From: an uncultured Bacteroidota bacterium | GTDB lineage: Bacteria; Bacteroidota; Bacteroidia; JADZBD01 | Length of the DNA: 58,028 nucleotides | Direction: 5' to 3' | Assembly (NCBI GenBank): GCA_937924855.1 | Contig: CALEYQ010000054.1 | Location: 1 to 58,028, forward strand | Part shown: piece after piece, positions 23,695-32,398 of the stretch | How positions within the stretch are numbered: the stretch's first letter is position 1 | How the letters are laid out: every line of letters starts with the position of its first letter | The notes under the pieces: model-generated | Databases searched by the model: none | Told to the model about the DNA's origin: nothing | The model's input: the letters and a program-made list of their open reading frames with translations, nothing else | Position numbers and translations under genes: made by a program

Positions 23695-25092
23695 TTAATA
23701 CCCCAGGGTCTTAAGCATTGATTTATAGCTCTGTTCTTTGGCAAAGAGGCGGGTAAAAAGCTCCCCGTTCTCGTCTTTTTGAATAAGAACATGTTTTGGA
23801 GCAGGAATCAGACAATGCTGAATGCCCCCATACCCGCTTAAGGATTCCTGATAGGCTCCTGTGTGGAAAAATCCAATGTAAAGCGGTGTTTTATCTCCGG
23901 ATTCAATTTTTGGCAGGAAAACCTGGTTGGAGTGGGCTTCGGTATTGTAAAAATCCATACTGTCGCAGGTCATGCCCCCAAGGTTTACCCTTTGGTATTC
24001 CTTATCCCAGTGGTTCACGGCCAATAGAATAAAACGCTGATTTATCCCCCAGGTATCAGGCAGGGTAGTGATAAAGGAAGAATCAATCATGTACCACAAC
24101 TCCCTGTCGTTTTGAAGTTTCTGGTCAACAACAGAATAAATAGTTGCCCCGCTTTCCCCCACGGTAAATGAGCCGAATTCGGTAAAAATATTGGGTTCGC
24201 GAATTTTATTCTGCTTGCAGAAAATCTTGATTTGTGAAATTATCTCTTCAATAATGTATTCGTAATCGTAGTCAAATCCCAGGCTGGTTTTGATCGGCAA
24301 ACCGCCGCCTATGTTTAATGAGTCAAGTTCGGGACAGATTTTCTTAAGCTCGGCGTAAACGGAAAGACACTTGGCCAGCTCAGTCCAATAATAAATCGAG
24401 TCGCGGATGCCCGTATTTATAAAGAAGTGTAGCATCTTCAACTCGAACTTGGGATTGTCTTTCAGGTTGTCTTTATAGAAGTCAATGATTTCCTTGTACC
24501 TGATCCCTAACCTGCTGGTATAGAACTCAAAAGAAGGCTCCTCCTCGGAAGCAATCCGGATACCTATCTTACACTTGTTCTTAACATGCTTGGCAAAGTA
24601 ACGAAGCTCGTTCTTGTTGTCGAGGATAGGAATAACATTCTTAAATCCATCATTTATTAGGTCGGTAACATACTTTTGATAGACATCCCTTTTATACCCG
24701 TTGCAAATAATGAAGGTTTCCTTAGGTATTTTCCCCTTCTTGAAAAGCTCTTTAATTATTTGAATATCATAGGCTGAGGAGGTTTCCAGGTGAACCTCGT
24801 TTTTCAGGACTTCCTCCAGCACGAAAGAAAAATGGGAGCTCTTCGTGCAGTAACAGTAAGTATAAGTACCTTTGTAATCGGCTTTAGCCATAGCTACCTT
24901 GAAAATTTTCCGGGCCTTTTCAATTTGGGAACCGATTTTTGGGAGGTAGGATATTTTCAAAGGAGTTCCGTATTGCTTGATTATCCCCATCAGGGGAATA
25001 TTGTTGAAATAGAGCTCGTTATCAACCACATGGAACTCCTCCTGAGGAAAATGAAAGGTCTGGGTTATTAGGTCGTTGTATTTGTTTTTCAT
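23695..25092 (-). CDS. speA: Arginine decarboxylase, PLP alanine-racemase-fold type (short SpeA-like)
   Basis: About 465 residues, much shorter than the roughly 650 residues of enterobacterial SpeA. The PLP lysine is in YTYCYCTKSSHFSFV. Barrel motifs follow: HLETSSAYD, LDSLNIGGGLPIKTS and FTEFGSFTVGESGATIYSV. The C-terminal domain has the catalytic-type MTCDSMDFYNTEA and IGFFHTGAYQESLSGYGG. It makes agmatine from arginine for polyamine synthesis. A ureohydrolase gene is divergent 129 bases away, which supports the arginine link. Bacteroidota carry this short form commonly. Confidence 0.85.
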   Translation of the reverse strand: MKNKYNDLITQTFHFPQEEFHVVDNELYFNNIPLMGIIKQYGTPLKISYLPKIGSQIEKARKIFKVAMAKADYKGTYTYCYCTKSSHFSFVLEEVLKNEVHLETSSAYDIQIIKELFKKGKIPKETFIICNGYKRDVYQKYVTDLINDGFKNVIPILDNKNELRYFAKHVKNKCKIGIRIASEEEPSFEFYTSRLGIRYKEIIDFYKDNLKDNPKFELKMLHFFINTGIRDSIYYWTELAKCLSVYAELKKICPELDSLNIGGGLPIKTSLGFDYDYEYIIEEIISQIKIFCKQNKIREPNIFTEFGSFTVGESGATIYSVVDQKLQNDRELWYMIDSSFITTLPDTWGINQRFILLAVNHWDKEYQRVNLGGMTCDSMDFYNTEAHSNQVFLPKIESGDKTPLYIGFFHTGAYQESLSGYGGIQHCLIPAPKHVLIQKDENGELFTRLFAKEQSYKSMLKTLGY

Positions 25093-25221
25093 TTTGGTGA
25101 TGTAATTGATTGATAACTAATTGGTTGAATATATAAGTAAGTTAGATGGCTTTTTTTTTGTCAATCTAAGTAAAGCGGGTTCCAAAAATAATGGAAATCC
25201 GGGTTTAATAAGGTAAAAAAA

Positions 25222-26175
25222 ATGAAAACTATTAAGTTATTTGAGGTTAAGTCTGAGATTGGAGCCGGCACACGCGGGTCCTCCCTTGGACCTGATGCCA
25301 TAAAGATTGCTGCCCTGGATTTTGGCTCCTCCTTTTTTAAAAAATACCGCTCCCAGGAGATACCCCACGAAAACAAATTGCTCCTTGAACCCGTTATTCA
25401 CGATTATGCAAAACGGATAAAAGGGGTATATGCGCTCTGTGATAAGGTTTCAAAGGAAATCGAGAAATGCCTGAAAGACAATCGCAACTTCCCCATAATC
25501 CTCGGAGGTGATCATTCTTCCGCCATCGGCACCGTAGCAGGAATTAAAATGGCCTTTCCCGATAAAAGGGTTGGGGTAATTTGGATTGATGCTCATGCCG
25601 ACCTTCATTCACCCTATACTACCCCTAGTGGTAACATGCACGGAATGACCCTGGCAGCCTTATTAAATGAAGATAATCCGGAATTAGCCATCAACCGACC
25701 CGATGAAGAAACGGTTGAATTCTGGAACAAATTGAAAAATCTGGGTATTGCCGGTCCTAAAATCTCTCCTTCCGACCTGGTGTTTATCGGGTTGCGGGAT
25801 TTCGAGCCTCAGGAAGACGCCATCATTAAGCGAAATAAAATCAGGGTTTTTTCGGTTACAGAAATTCGTAAAAAGGCCGTTGAAAGGGTGGCCATCGATT
25901 CTCTCAATTACCTGGATCAATGCGATCTTATTTATGTTTCTTTTGATGTGGATTCCATGGATAGCAATATTTCCAAAGGAACAGGAACCCCGGCTCCTAA
26001 CGGCATTACTGAAAAAGAAGCAGGAAATCTGATTTATTACCTCCTGCGTAGCCGGAAAATCTGTTGCCTTGAAATGGTAGAAATTAATCCTACCCTCGAC
26101 CGGGAAAATCTCATGGCAGAAAACGCTTTTGAAATTCTTCTCAAAGCTTCCAATCAAATCACCAATGTGTTTTGA
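25222..26175 (+). CDS. Ureohydrolase (arginase or agmatinase)
   Basis: About 317 residues. Manganese-binding motifs are complete: GGDHSSAIG, WIDAHADLHSP and VSFDVDSMDSN. GNMHGMTLAAL resembles arginase more than agmatinase. GTGTPAPNGITEKEA is typical of the superfamily. It hydrolyses arginine to ornithine and urea, or agmatine to putrescine and urea. The adjacent arginine decarboxylase gene makes agmatinase a serious alternative. No clear -7 box was found upstream. It is followed after 15 bases by argS. Confidence 0.85.
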   Translation: MKTIKLFEVKSEIGAGTRGSSLGPDAIKIAALDFGSSFFKKYRSQEIPHENKLLLEPVIHDYAKRIKGVYALCDKVSKEIEKCLKDNRNFPIILGGDHSSAIGTVAGIKMAFPDKRVGVIWIDAHADLHSPYTTPSGNMHGMTLAALLNEDNPELAINRPDEETVEFWNKLKNLGIAGPKISPSDLVFIGLRDFEPQEDAIIKRNKIRVFSVTEIRKKAVERVAIDSLNYLDQCDLIYVSFDVDSMDSNISKGTGTPAPNGITEKEAGNLIYYLLRSRKICCLEMVEINPTLDRENLMAENAFEILLKASNQITNVF

Positions 26176-26190
26176 TTATCTTCGGGGCCT

Positions 26191-27966
26191 ATGACACCGC
26201 TGGAACAACTTGAAGTACTTTGCCGTAATACCATTAGCCGATTGTTCGGCGAGGGCTGTGTTTCCTCGATTTCCCTTCAAAGAACTTCTGCCGATTTTAC
26301 CGGCGATTTTACCCTTGTGGTTTTTCCCTTTCTGAAGTTTTCTAAACTAAAACCTGAAGAAACAGCAAGTCTTATAGGAAATGAACTCCTCAAATCCACG
26401 GATATTATCCTGGATTTTAATGTTATAAAAGGTTTTCTCAACATCAGACTCCAACCCGAAGTCTGGACCAAAGCCCTTATTGCCCTGAAAAGCGATCCTA
26501 CACGGGTTCCGACACCACCCGTAAAGGAAACCATACTTCTCGAATACTCCTCACCCAATACCAACAAACCGCTTCATCTGGGTCATATCCGGAATATTTT
26601 GCTGGGACATTCGGTTTCCGAAATCCTGAAAAAGTGTAAGCAAACCGTAATCCGTGTCAACCTGGTCAACGACCGGGGAATTCATATTTGCAAAAGTATG
26701 CTGGCCTGGAAAAAATGGGGAAATGGAGAAACTCCGGAATCATCAGGCTTGAAAGGCGATCACCTGGTTGGAAAATATTATGTTTTGTTTGATAAAAATC
26801 TGAAAGCGGAAATAAAGGGTCTTATCAATAAGGGATTTTCAGAAGAAGAGGCCGAAAAACAAGCGCCTTTAATGAAAGAAGCACAAGCCATGCTGAGGGA
26901 ATGGGAAGCCGGTGAGAAAGAGGTCGTAAACCTTTGGAAAACCATGAATGCCTGGGTATATGCCGGATTCGATATTACCTACCATGACCTTGGCGTGGGC
27001 TTCGAAAAAACTTACTTCGAGTCTGAAATGTATCTATTAGGGAAATCCACGGTTTCGGAGGGACTTGAAAAGGGTGTTTTTTACCGGGAGAAGGACGGCT
27101 CTGTGTGGATAGACCTTACCCAGGAAGGTCTCGATAAAAAATTATTGCTCCGTTCCGACGGAACCTCCGTTTACATTACCCAGGATATTGGCACTGCCAT
27201 TCAGCGATTCAGGGATTTCCCTGAAACTTCAAAGATGATTTATACAGTGGGTAACGAACAGGATTATCATTTTAAAGTTCTTTTTGTCATCCTAAGCCGA
27301 TTGGGTTACAGCTGGGCCGGTAATTGCCGTCACCTCTCCTATGGAATGGTTGAGCTGCCCGAAGGAAAAATGAAATCAAGGGAAGGAACCGTTGTTGATG
27401 CCGACGATATGATTTCAGAAATGAGGAAAACGGCTGAGGAAATGACGGTTGAATTGGGGAAGTCGGATCTTTCGGATCCGCAAGCCTCAAAAATCTTGTT
27501 TAACAGGATTGGTATGGGAGCCCTCAAGTATTTTATCCTGAAAGTGGATCCCCGTAAAACAATGTTGTTTAACCCGAGGGAGTCTGTCGATTTTAATGGA
27601 AATACCGGCCCCTTTGTTCAATATTCTTACGCCCGGATTCAATCGATTTTGGAGAAGTCCGGACAAAAAGATTTTTCATTCGGCGCTTCTGTTTCAGTGT
27701 TGGAGCCTGAGCTGCAATTGTTACGAAGGATTTTTGAATACCCGGATGCGGTTCTCACCGCCGGCAAAAATCTTGACCCATCTGAAGTGGCAAAGTATGT
27801 TTATGAGCTAGCTCGTGAGTTTAATTCCTTTTATCATGAATGCCCGGTTCTCAAGGAAACTAATTCCGATCTCAGGAATTTCCGACTTACCCTTTCCGGG
27901 GTAACCGGAGAAATTATTTCCGATGCGATGCGGCTGCTGGGCATTGAATGTCCAGGCAAAATGTAA
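26191..27966 (+). CDS. argS: Arginyl-tRNA synthetase
   Basis: About 591 residues. The class I signature is SSPNTNKPLHLGHIRN (HLGH in place of HIGH). The second signature appears as GKMKSREGTVV, the relaxed KMSKS form common in ArgRS. The N-terminal Add-1 domain and the C-terminal anticodon-binding helices (VQYSYARIQSILEKSG) are present. It charges tRNA-Arg in the cytoplasm. Its TAA overlaps the next ATG (TAATG). Placement after two arginine-catabolic genes is noted as a finding. Confidence 0.95.
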   Translation: MTPLEQLEVLCRNTISRLFGEGCVSSISLQRTSADFTGDFTLVVFPFLKFSKLKPEETASLIGNELLKSTDIILDFNVIKGFLNIRLQPEVWTKALIALKSDPTRVPTPPVKETILLEYSSPNTNKPLHLGHIRNILLGHSVSEILKKCKQTVIRVNLVNDRGIHICKSMLAWKKWGNGETPESSGLKGDHLVGKYYVLFDKNLKAEIKGLINKGFSEEEAEKQAPLMKEAQAMLREWEAGEKEVVNLWKTMNAWVYAGFDITYHDLGVGFEKTYFESEMYLLGKSTVSEGLEKGVFYREKDGSVWIDLTQEGLDKKLLLRSDGTSVYITQDIGTAIQRFRDFPETSKMIYTVGNEQDYHFKVLFVILSRLGYSWAGNCRHLSYGMVELPEGKMKSREGTVVDADDMISEMRKTAEEMTVELGKSDLSDPQASKILFNRIGMGALKYFILKVDPRKTMLFNPRESVDFNGNTGPFVQYSYARIQSILEKSGQKDFSFGASVSVLEPELQLLRRIFEYPDAVLTAGKNLDPSEVAKYVYELAREFNSFYHECPVLKETNSDLRNFRLTLSGVTGEIISDAMRLLGIECPGKM

Positions 27967-28646
27967 TGAGAGATTTCGAAAAGACACGAATTTTTATTGG
28001 CGATTTTCTGATTGAAGAACCGGTAACCGTGCTTACCGATTTGCTGATAACCGCAATCTGTGTTTTCTGTGCCTGGCGCTTACAGAAAAAGAGAAAGGAT
28101 AATGTAATCCTTGAGCTCCTGTTTTGTTTTTATATAATGCTTGCTCTTGGAACTTTTTTTGGAGGCGTTCTCGGACACGGTTTAAATTATGCCGTTGGCA
28201 TTTACGGTAAACTCCCGGGGTGGATTTTTTCCATGCTCTCGGTTGCCTTCCTGGAACGTGTGGCTATTTTTCACGCACGGCCCCTACTTCCAAAAGGATT
28301 GGGAAAGTTTTTGTCGATTGCCAACGTGGTTGAGATGATAGTGTTAAGCCTGGTTGTGTTCTCAACCCTCAATTTCTTTTTTGTGGAAGTGCATGGCTTT
28401 TACGGATTGGTTATGGTGGTTGCCTCTCTTGAATTTTTTGTGCTTCACAAAACAAAAGTGGCCTCTGCAAAATATTTTTTAGGCGGAGTTTTTTTTGCTT
28501 TTGTTTCTGCCATTGTACATATTTCCTTTATTTTTCCTCACAAATGGTTTAACCACCTCGACCTGGGTCACGTGCTTTTATCTATTGGAGCTTTTCTGAT
28601 TTATCTGGGATCCCAAAAATCAGATCTGGAAAAATTTAACCGCTGA
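27966..28646 (+). CDS. Multi-pass membrane protein of unknown function
   Basis: About 226 residues with seven probable membrane helices. The ATG shares its A with the argS stop, so it is coupled to argS. After a short polar start, helices include VLTDLLITAICVFCAW and LLFCFYIMLALGTFFGGVLG. Conserved-looking polar residues include His in GHGLNY and in WFNHLDLGHVLL. I recognise no enzyme motif. Its end overlaps the convergent aminotransferase by 11 bases. Confidence 0.75.
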   Translation: MRDFEKTRIFIGDFLIEEPVTVLTDLLITAICVFCAWRLQKKRKDNVILELLFCFYIMLALGTFFGGVLGHGLNYAVGIYGKLPGWIFSMLSVAFLERVAIFHARPLLPKGLGKFLSIANVVEMIVLSLVVFSTLNFFFVEVHGFYGLVMVVASLEFFVLHKTKVASAKYFLGGVFFAFVSAIVHISFIFPHKWFNHLDLGHVLLSIGAFLIYLGSQKSDLEKFNR

Positions 28647-29829
28647 TCCGGTTTAACGCTTCATTTAAATCTCTGGCAAAATTTCTTATCTCATCTTCGG
28701 TAATGGTAAGGGGAGGGGAAAGCCGCATTGCAGTAGGACAAAATAAAAACCAATCCGTCAAATATCCTTTTTCGATTAAGGCCTGAACTATCTTCCGGCA
28801 AAATTCCTCCTCTCCAAATTCAAGAGCATACATAAGGCCTTTTCCCCGGATTTCAATAATTCTCGGATGATTTATTTCAGCCCTGATGATTTTCCCAAGT
28901 TCTTCCACTTTTTTCAAAAATGAAAGTCCATCGCGTGTTATTTGTTCCATAACAGCCAGTCCAACTGCGCAACTCAGGGGATTTCCTCCGTAAGTGGTAA
29001 TATGGCCCAAAGCCGGATTTTTTTGAATAACCTGCATAATATCCCGGGAAGTTATCAGGGCTCCTAAAGGTAATCCTCCCCCAATTCCCTTGGAAAGGCA
29101 TATCATATCGGGAATGACATCGTAATGTTCAAAGCAAAACAATTTTCCGGTGCGGCCGGGAGCGGTTTGAATCTCATCGAAAACCAGAAGCGCATCCTGC
29201 TCTTTGCAACGGGTGGCAAGCTCCTTAATGTATGCCTTGTCGGGTACCCTGACTCCTGCCTCGCCCTGAATGGGTTCAATAAAAACTGCAGCTACATCCT
29301 TTCCTATTTTTTTCAATGGCTCAGTGTCGCCAAAGGGCAAAATGCTGACCCAGGGAAAAAATGGCCCATACCCCGATTTTAACCCCTCATTCCCGCACAA
29401 TGCCAGCGAACCGGTTGTGCTGCCGTGATAAGCATTGGAAAAAGAAATCAGTTTTTCCTTTCCGGTTTTTTTTCTGGAAATTTTAATGGCTGCTTCAATG
29501 GCCTCAGATCCTGAGTTGACAAAGTAAACCGAGTTAAGTGATGACGGGAGAAATTCACAGAGCTTTTGGGCAAGTTTTGCCTGAGGTTCAATGACCAGTT
29601 CGCCATAAACCATAACATGTAAATGCTTTTTGGACTGGGCCTCAATGGCCGACAGGATTTCAGGATTTCCATGCCCCAGAATGCTGGGACCAATTCCGGA
29701 AATCAGATCAAGATATTTTTTTCCATTGCTATCCTCGAGATACAATCCTTCGGCAGCCCTGATCTCAAGTTCAAGGGGTTCAGGAGAGGTTTGCGCAAGG
29801 TGTTGCCTGAAAATATCCCGAAGGGTCAT
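28636..29829 (-). CDS. Class III PLP-dependent aminotransferase
   Basis: About 397 residues. PLP-binding features are VNSGSEAIEAAIKISRK, FVEPI-type IEPIQGEAGV, LLVFDEIQTAPGRTG and the Schiff-base lysine in CLSKGIGGGLPLGA. It is close to acetylornithine and ornithine aminotransferases; the exact substrate is unclear. ATG 29829 is preferred over an upstream ATG at 29877. It overlaps the TGA of the upstream gene as TGATG, and MTLRDIFRQHLAQTSP is the usual start of this Bacteroidota group. Confidence 0.88.
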   Translation of the reverse strand: MTLRDIFRQHLAQTSPEPLELEIRAAEGLYLEDSNGKKYLDLISGIGPSILGHGNPEILSAIEAQSKKHLHVMVYGELVIEPQAKLAQKLCEFLPSSLNSVYFVNSGSEAIEAAIKISRKKTGKEKLISFSNAYHGSTTGSLALCGNEGLKSGYGPFFPWVSILPFGDTEPLKKIGKDVAAVFIEPIQGEAGVRVPDKAYIKELATRCKEQDALLVFDEIQTAPGRTGKLFCFEHYDVIPDMICLSKGIGGGLPLGALITSRDIMQVIQKNPALGHITTYGGNPLSCAVGLAVMEQITRDGLSFLKKVEELGKIIRAEINHPRIIEIRGKGLMYALEFGEEEFCRKIVQALIEKGYLTDWFLFCPTAMRLSPPLTITEDEIRNFARDLNEALNRISG

Positions 29830-30443
29830 CAGGATAGGATTTGAAGGAATACCTGAAGAATAATCAAAAGCAGACATCCAAGCCCGGGAAAGGCCTGCTC
29901 CAGAAAAACATAACCAACCAGCATAGCAATGACGGCGGCAATCAATAATACTATTCCTACGGCACCCAGGGCAACCCCACTGCTTGAATAAGTGGCGAGA
30001 ATGAGGATTCCCAAAATTAAGCCTCCAAAAAATAATGCCAGTCCAAGAAACAGCAGATCCCAGCGGTCGGGTGGCATAGCGCCGGAACTTTTCTCCTTTT
30101 TATGTAAAGCCTGTTTTTTTACTATTCCAGGTTTTCTGTCCTCCTTGGTGAATTGGTTGTAACCAGGTGCGGAGTTTAATTTTGGGCTTTTACTATTCCC
30201 TATTGTCGGAATTGTAGGCTGAATTTGCTCGGAGCCATTTGTAATTGAAGTCTCAGTATTGTTTTTCGATTCAGGTGAATCGATGGGTGAGATTTTTTTT
30301 GATTCAACGGAAGTGCCCTGACCTGCTTTTTTTTCAGCTTTGTTCCAGTCAATATAATAGCCCTGATTAAAATGCCTTTTATGAACCGTGCAGGAGCTCA
30401 TTAAAAGGATTAGTCCGCAAAAAAGCAAAAGAACTTTTCTCAT
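29829..30443 (-). CDS. Lipoprotein with a C-terminal membrane domain
   Basis: About 204 residues. The N-terminus ends in LLMSSC, a lipobox, followed by TVHKRHFNQGYYIDW, a KRhYxxGYYV-like segment seen in many Bacteroidota lipoproteins. The middle (about residues 35-120) is low-complexity, rich in Ser, Asn, Lys and Pro. The C-terminus has two or three hydrophobic segments. The start overlaps the stop of the CapD-like gene (ATGA), and the stop overlaps the aminotransferase start. Function unknown. Confidence 0.75.
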   Translation of the reverse strand: MRKVLLLFCGLILLMSSCTVHKRHFNQGYYIDWNKAEKKAGQGTSVESKKISPIDSPESKNNTETSITNGSEQIQPTIPTIGNSKSPKLNSAPGYNQFTKEDRKPGIVKKQALHKKEKSSGAMPPDRWDLLFLGLALFFGGLILGILILATYSSSGVALGAVGIVLLIAAVIAMLVGYVFLEQAFPGLGCLLLIILQVFLQILS

Positions 30444-32338
30444 GTGTTTTTTTGTCTGTCCAGCGCCTCGAACTCAGAATTATTGCTAATGAATTCAGGA
30501 ACTGCTTGTTTCATGATTTTTACAAGTTCACTGTTGTCTCCTGCACCTGCTTTTTCATTCAACAGATCAATTTTGACTGAAATGCTTTCCAGTTTTTCAG
30601 GCTCTGCAACCGCCCTCACAATCTGGTTATGGTGGGTGGGAACCGATTTTTCCTGGTCGGCAAGCAATTCTTCATAGAGTTTTTCCCCGGGTCTGAGGCC
30701 GGTGTAAACTATTTGAATGTCTTTCCCGAGTTCCAGGCCTGAAAGTCTGACCATTTTTTTGGCCAATTCTGAAATTTTTACGCTTTGACCCATATCAAAC
30801 ATAAAGATTTCTCCGCCTTCTCCCATGGATCCTGCCTCAAGAACCAGTTGGCAGGCCTCGGGAATGGTCATAAAAAATCTGGTAATATCAGGATGAGTTA
30901 TGGTTATGGGGCCTCCTTTTTCAATCTGAGACCGAAACCTGGGAATTACCGAACCGTTCGAGCCCAGGACATTTCCAAACCGTGTTGTGATAAACTGGGT
31001 TTTCGAGGATTTGCTCAGTGCCTGCACATAGATTTCTGCAATTCTTTTTGATGCTCCCATTACATTGGTTGGGTTTACAGCTTTGTCGGTACTCACAAAA
31101 ACAAAGGTCCCGGTACCAAACTCATGGGCAAGGTCGGCCACAATTCGAGTTCCCACCACATTTGTCTTTATGCTTTCCGAAGGATTCATTTCCATCATGG
31201 GTACATGCTTATAGGCAGCAGCATGATATACCAGTTCAGGACGGAAATGAGAAAATACCTTTCGCATCCGATCCTGATTCCGGATATCGCCTATCACGAT
31301 TTCCAAGAGATCTTCTTTTCCGGAGTCTTTTAGTTCCTGTTCCAAATCATACAGCGGCGACTCGGCCTGATCGAGCAAAATCAGCTTGCCCGGATTATAC
31401 CTCAATAACTGTCTGGCAATTTCACTGCCAATAGATCCGGCCGCTCCGGTTACAAGCATTACTTTGCCGGAATTTTTCTGGCGGATATTTTTTTCGTTGA
31501 GCTTTATGGGATCCCTTTCCAGTAAATCCTCAATATTTATTTTTTTGATTTGCTTAAAGCTCAATTCGCCGTTTATCCATTTGCTGGCCGGAGGAACGGT
31601 AAGAACCCGGGTTTTATGTTCAATACATTTTTCAATAATCTCCTGCTTGCGAGAAGGAGATAGGTTTTGAACCGAAATGATCAAATGGGCCACTTCATTT
31701 CCGGTGAGCAATTGATCCAGTTTTTCAAAGGGATGAATTTTTACACCCTCAAGCTGCTTGCCGGTTTTGGAAAGATCATCATCGATAAAGGCAAGCACCT
31801 TGTAGCGGGTTCCCCGGTCGCGTTCGAGTGTTCGTTTGGCTATGATTCCACTTTCACCGGCTCCGAAAATAATAACATTTCTTTTTTCCAGGCCTATCGA
31901 ACTCACTTCGACATACATGGTTTTGAAAATGAAGCGGAGGCTTAACATCAAAAAAGTCAGCCCCAGATATTCAATAATTACAATAGAGTTGGGAATGATA
32001 AAAATACCCATGGAAACATAGGTGATGGTATTGATTATCTCAAATAGTACGGAACCGGCCAGAAGGGTAACGAAAATTTTGGCGGCATCCCTCTGGCTTG
32101 TAAAACGCACCATTCCCATATAGGTTTTCCCGATAAAAAAACTCAAAGCACGGATGCCAAGAACCAGAGGAAAAACTATGGGGAAAGAATCTATTTCAAT
32201 CTGGGGAATATCGAAGTTAAAGCGAACCAGATAGGCCAGAATTAGGGCCAGCAGAGCCAGAAAAAGATCCACAAGGAAAACCATCCACCTGGGGTGGCGA
32301 TGGCTGAAGAAAACCCTTTGTTTTAGGGCGTTTAACAT
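30440..32338 (-). CDS. Membrane-bound nucleotide-sugar dehydratase (CapD/PglF/WbpM family)
   Basis: About 632 residues. Four N-terminal membrane helices (first: FLVDLFLALLALILAYLVRF) are followed by a CoA-binding-like Rossmann domain (IIFGAGESGIIAKRTL). A second NAD-binding domain has MLVTGAAGSIGSEIARQLL. The catalytic region reads STDKAVNPTNVMGASKR, with Met in place of the usual Tyr of short-chain dehydrogenases, as in UDP-GlcNAc 4,6-dehydratases of the long form. It makes a keto-deoxy sugar for surface polysaccharide or protein glycosylation. Start ATG 32338 lies just after a -7 box; longer frames run into the divergent gene. Confidence 0.9.
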   Translation of the reverse strand: MLNALKQRVFFSHRHPRWMVFLVDLFLALLALILAYLVRFNFDIPQIEIDSFPIVFPLVLGIRALSFFIGKTYMGMVRFTSQRDAAKIFVTLLAGSVLFEIINTITYVSMGIFIIPNSIVIIEYLGLTFLMLSLRFIFKTMYVEVSSIGLEKRNVIIFGAGESGIIAKRTLERDRGTRYKVLAFIDDDLSKTGKQLEGVKIHPFEKLDQLLTGNEVAHLIISVQNLSPSRKQEIIEKCIEHKTRVLTVPPASKWINGELSFKQIKKINIEDLLERDPIKLNEKNIRQKNSGKVMLVTGAAGSIGSEIARQLLRYNPGKLILLDQAESPLYDLEQELKDSGKEDLLEIVIGDIRNQDRMRKVFSHFRPELVYHAAAYKHVPMMEMNPSESIKTNVVGTRIVADLAHEFGTGTFVFVSTDKAVNPTNVMGASKRIAEIYVQALSKSSKTQFITTRFGNVLGSNGSVIPRFRSQIEKGGPITITHPDITRFFMTIPEACQLVLEAGSMGEGGEIFMFDMGQSVKISELAKKMVRLSGLELGKDIQIVYTGLRPGEKLYEELLADQEKSVPTHHNQIVRAVAEPEKLESISVKIDLLNEKAGAGDNSELVKIMKQAVPEFISNNSEFEALDRQKNT

Positions 32339-32343
32339 GTGGA

Positions 32344-32351
32344 CAAATATA
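32344..32351 (-). promoter_or_regulatory. -7 promoter box five bases before the CapD-like start
   Basis: Reads TATATTTG on the minus strand. Only five bases lie between it and the ATG at 32338, predicting a leaderless transcript. It pairs with a divergent box at 32385-32392. Confidence 0.55.
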
Positions 32352-32384
32352 GCATATTCAGGGCATGCATTTGCCGCCTTGCCG

Positions 32385-32392
32385 TATATTTG
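32385..32392 (+). promoter_or_regulatory. -7 promoter box six bases before the glycosyltransferase start
   Basis: TATATTTG, identical to the divergent box at 32344-32351. Six bases separate it from the ATG at 32399, again predicting little or no 5' leader. Confidence 0.55.
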
Positions 32393-32398
32393 GCCTGT

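Noticed and set aside
25093..25221. Riboswitch or attenuator between the arginine decarboxylase and ureohydrolase genes
   Set aside because: I see no stable hairpin with a T run and no clear -7 box in either direction in these 129 bases.
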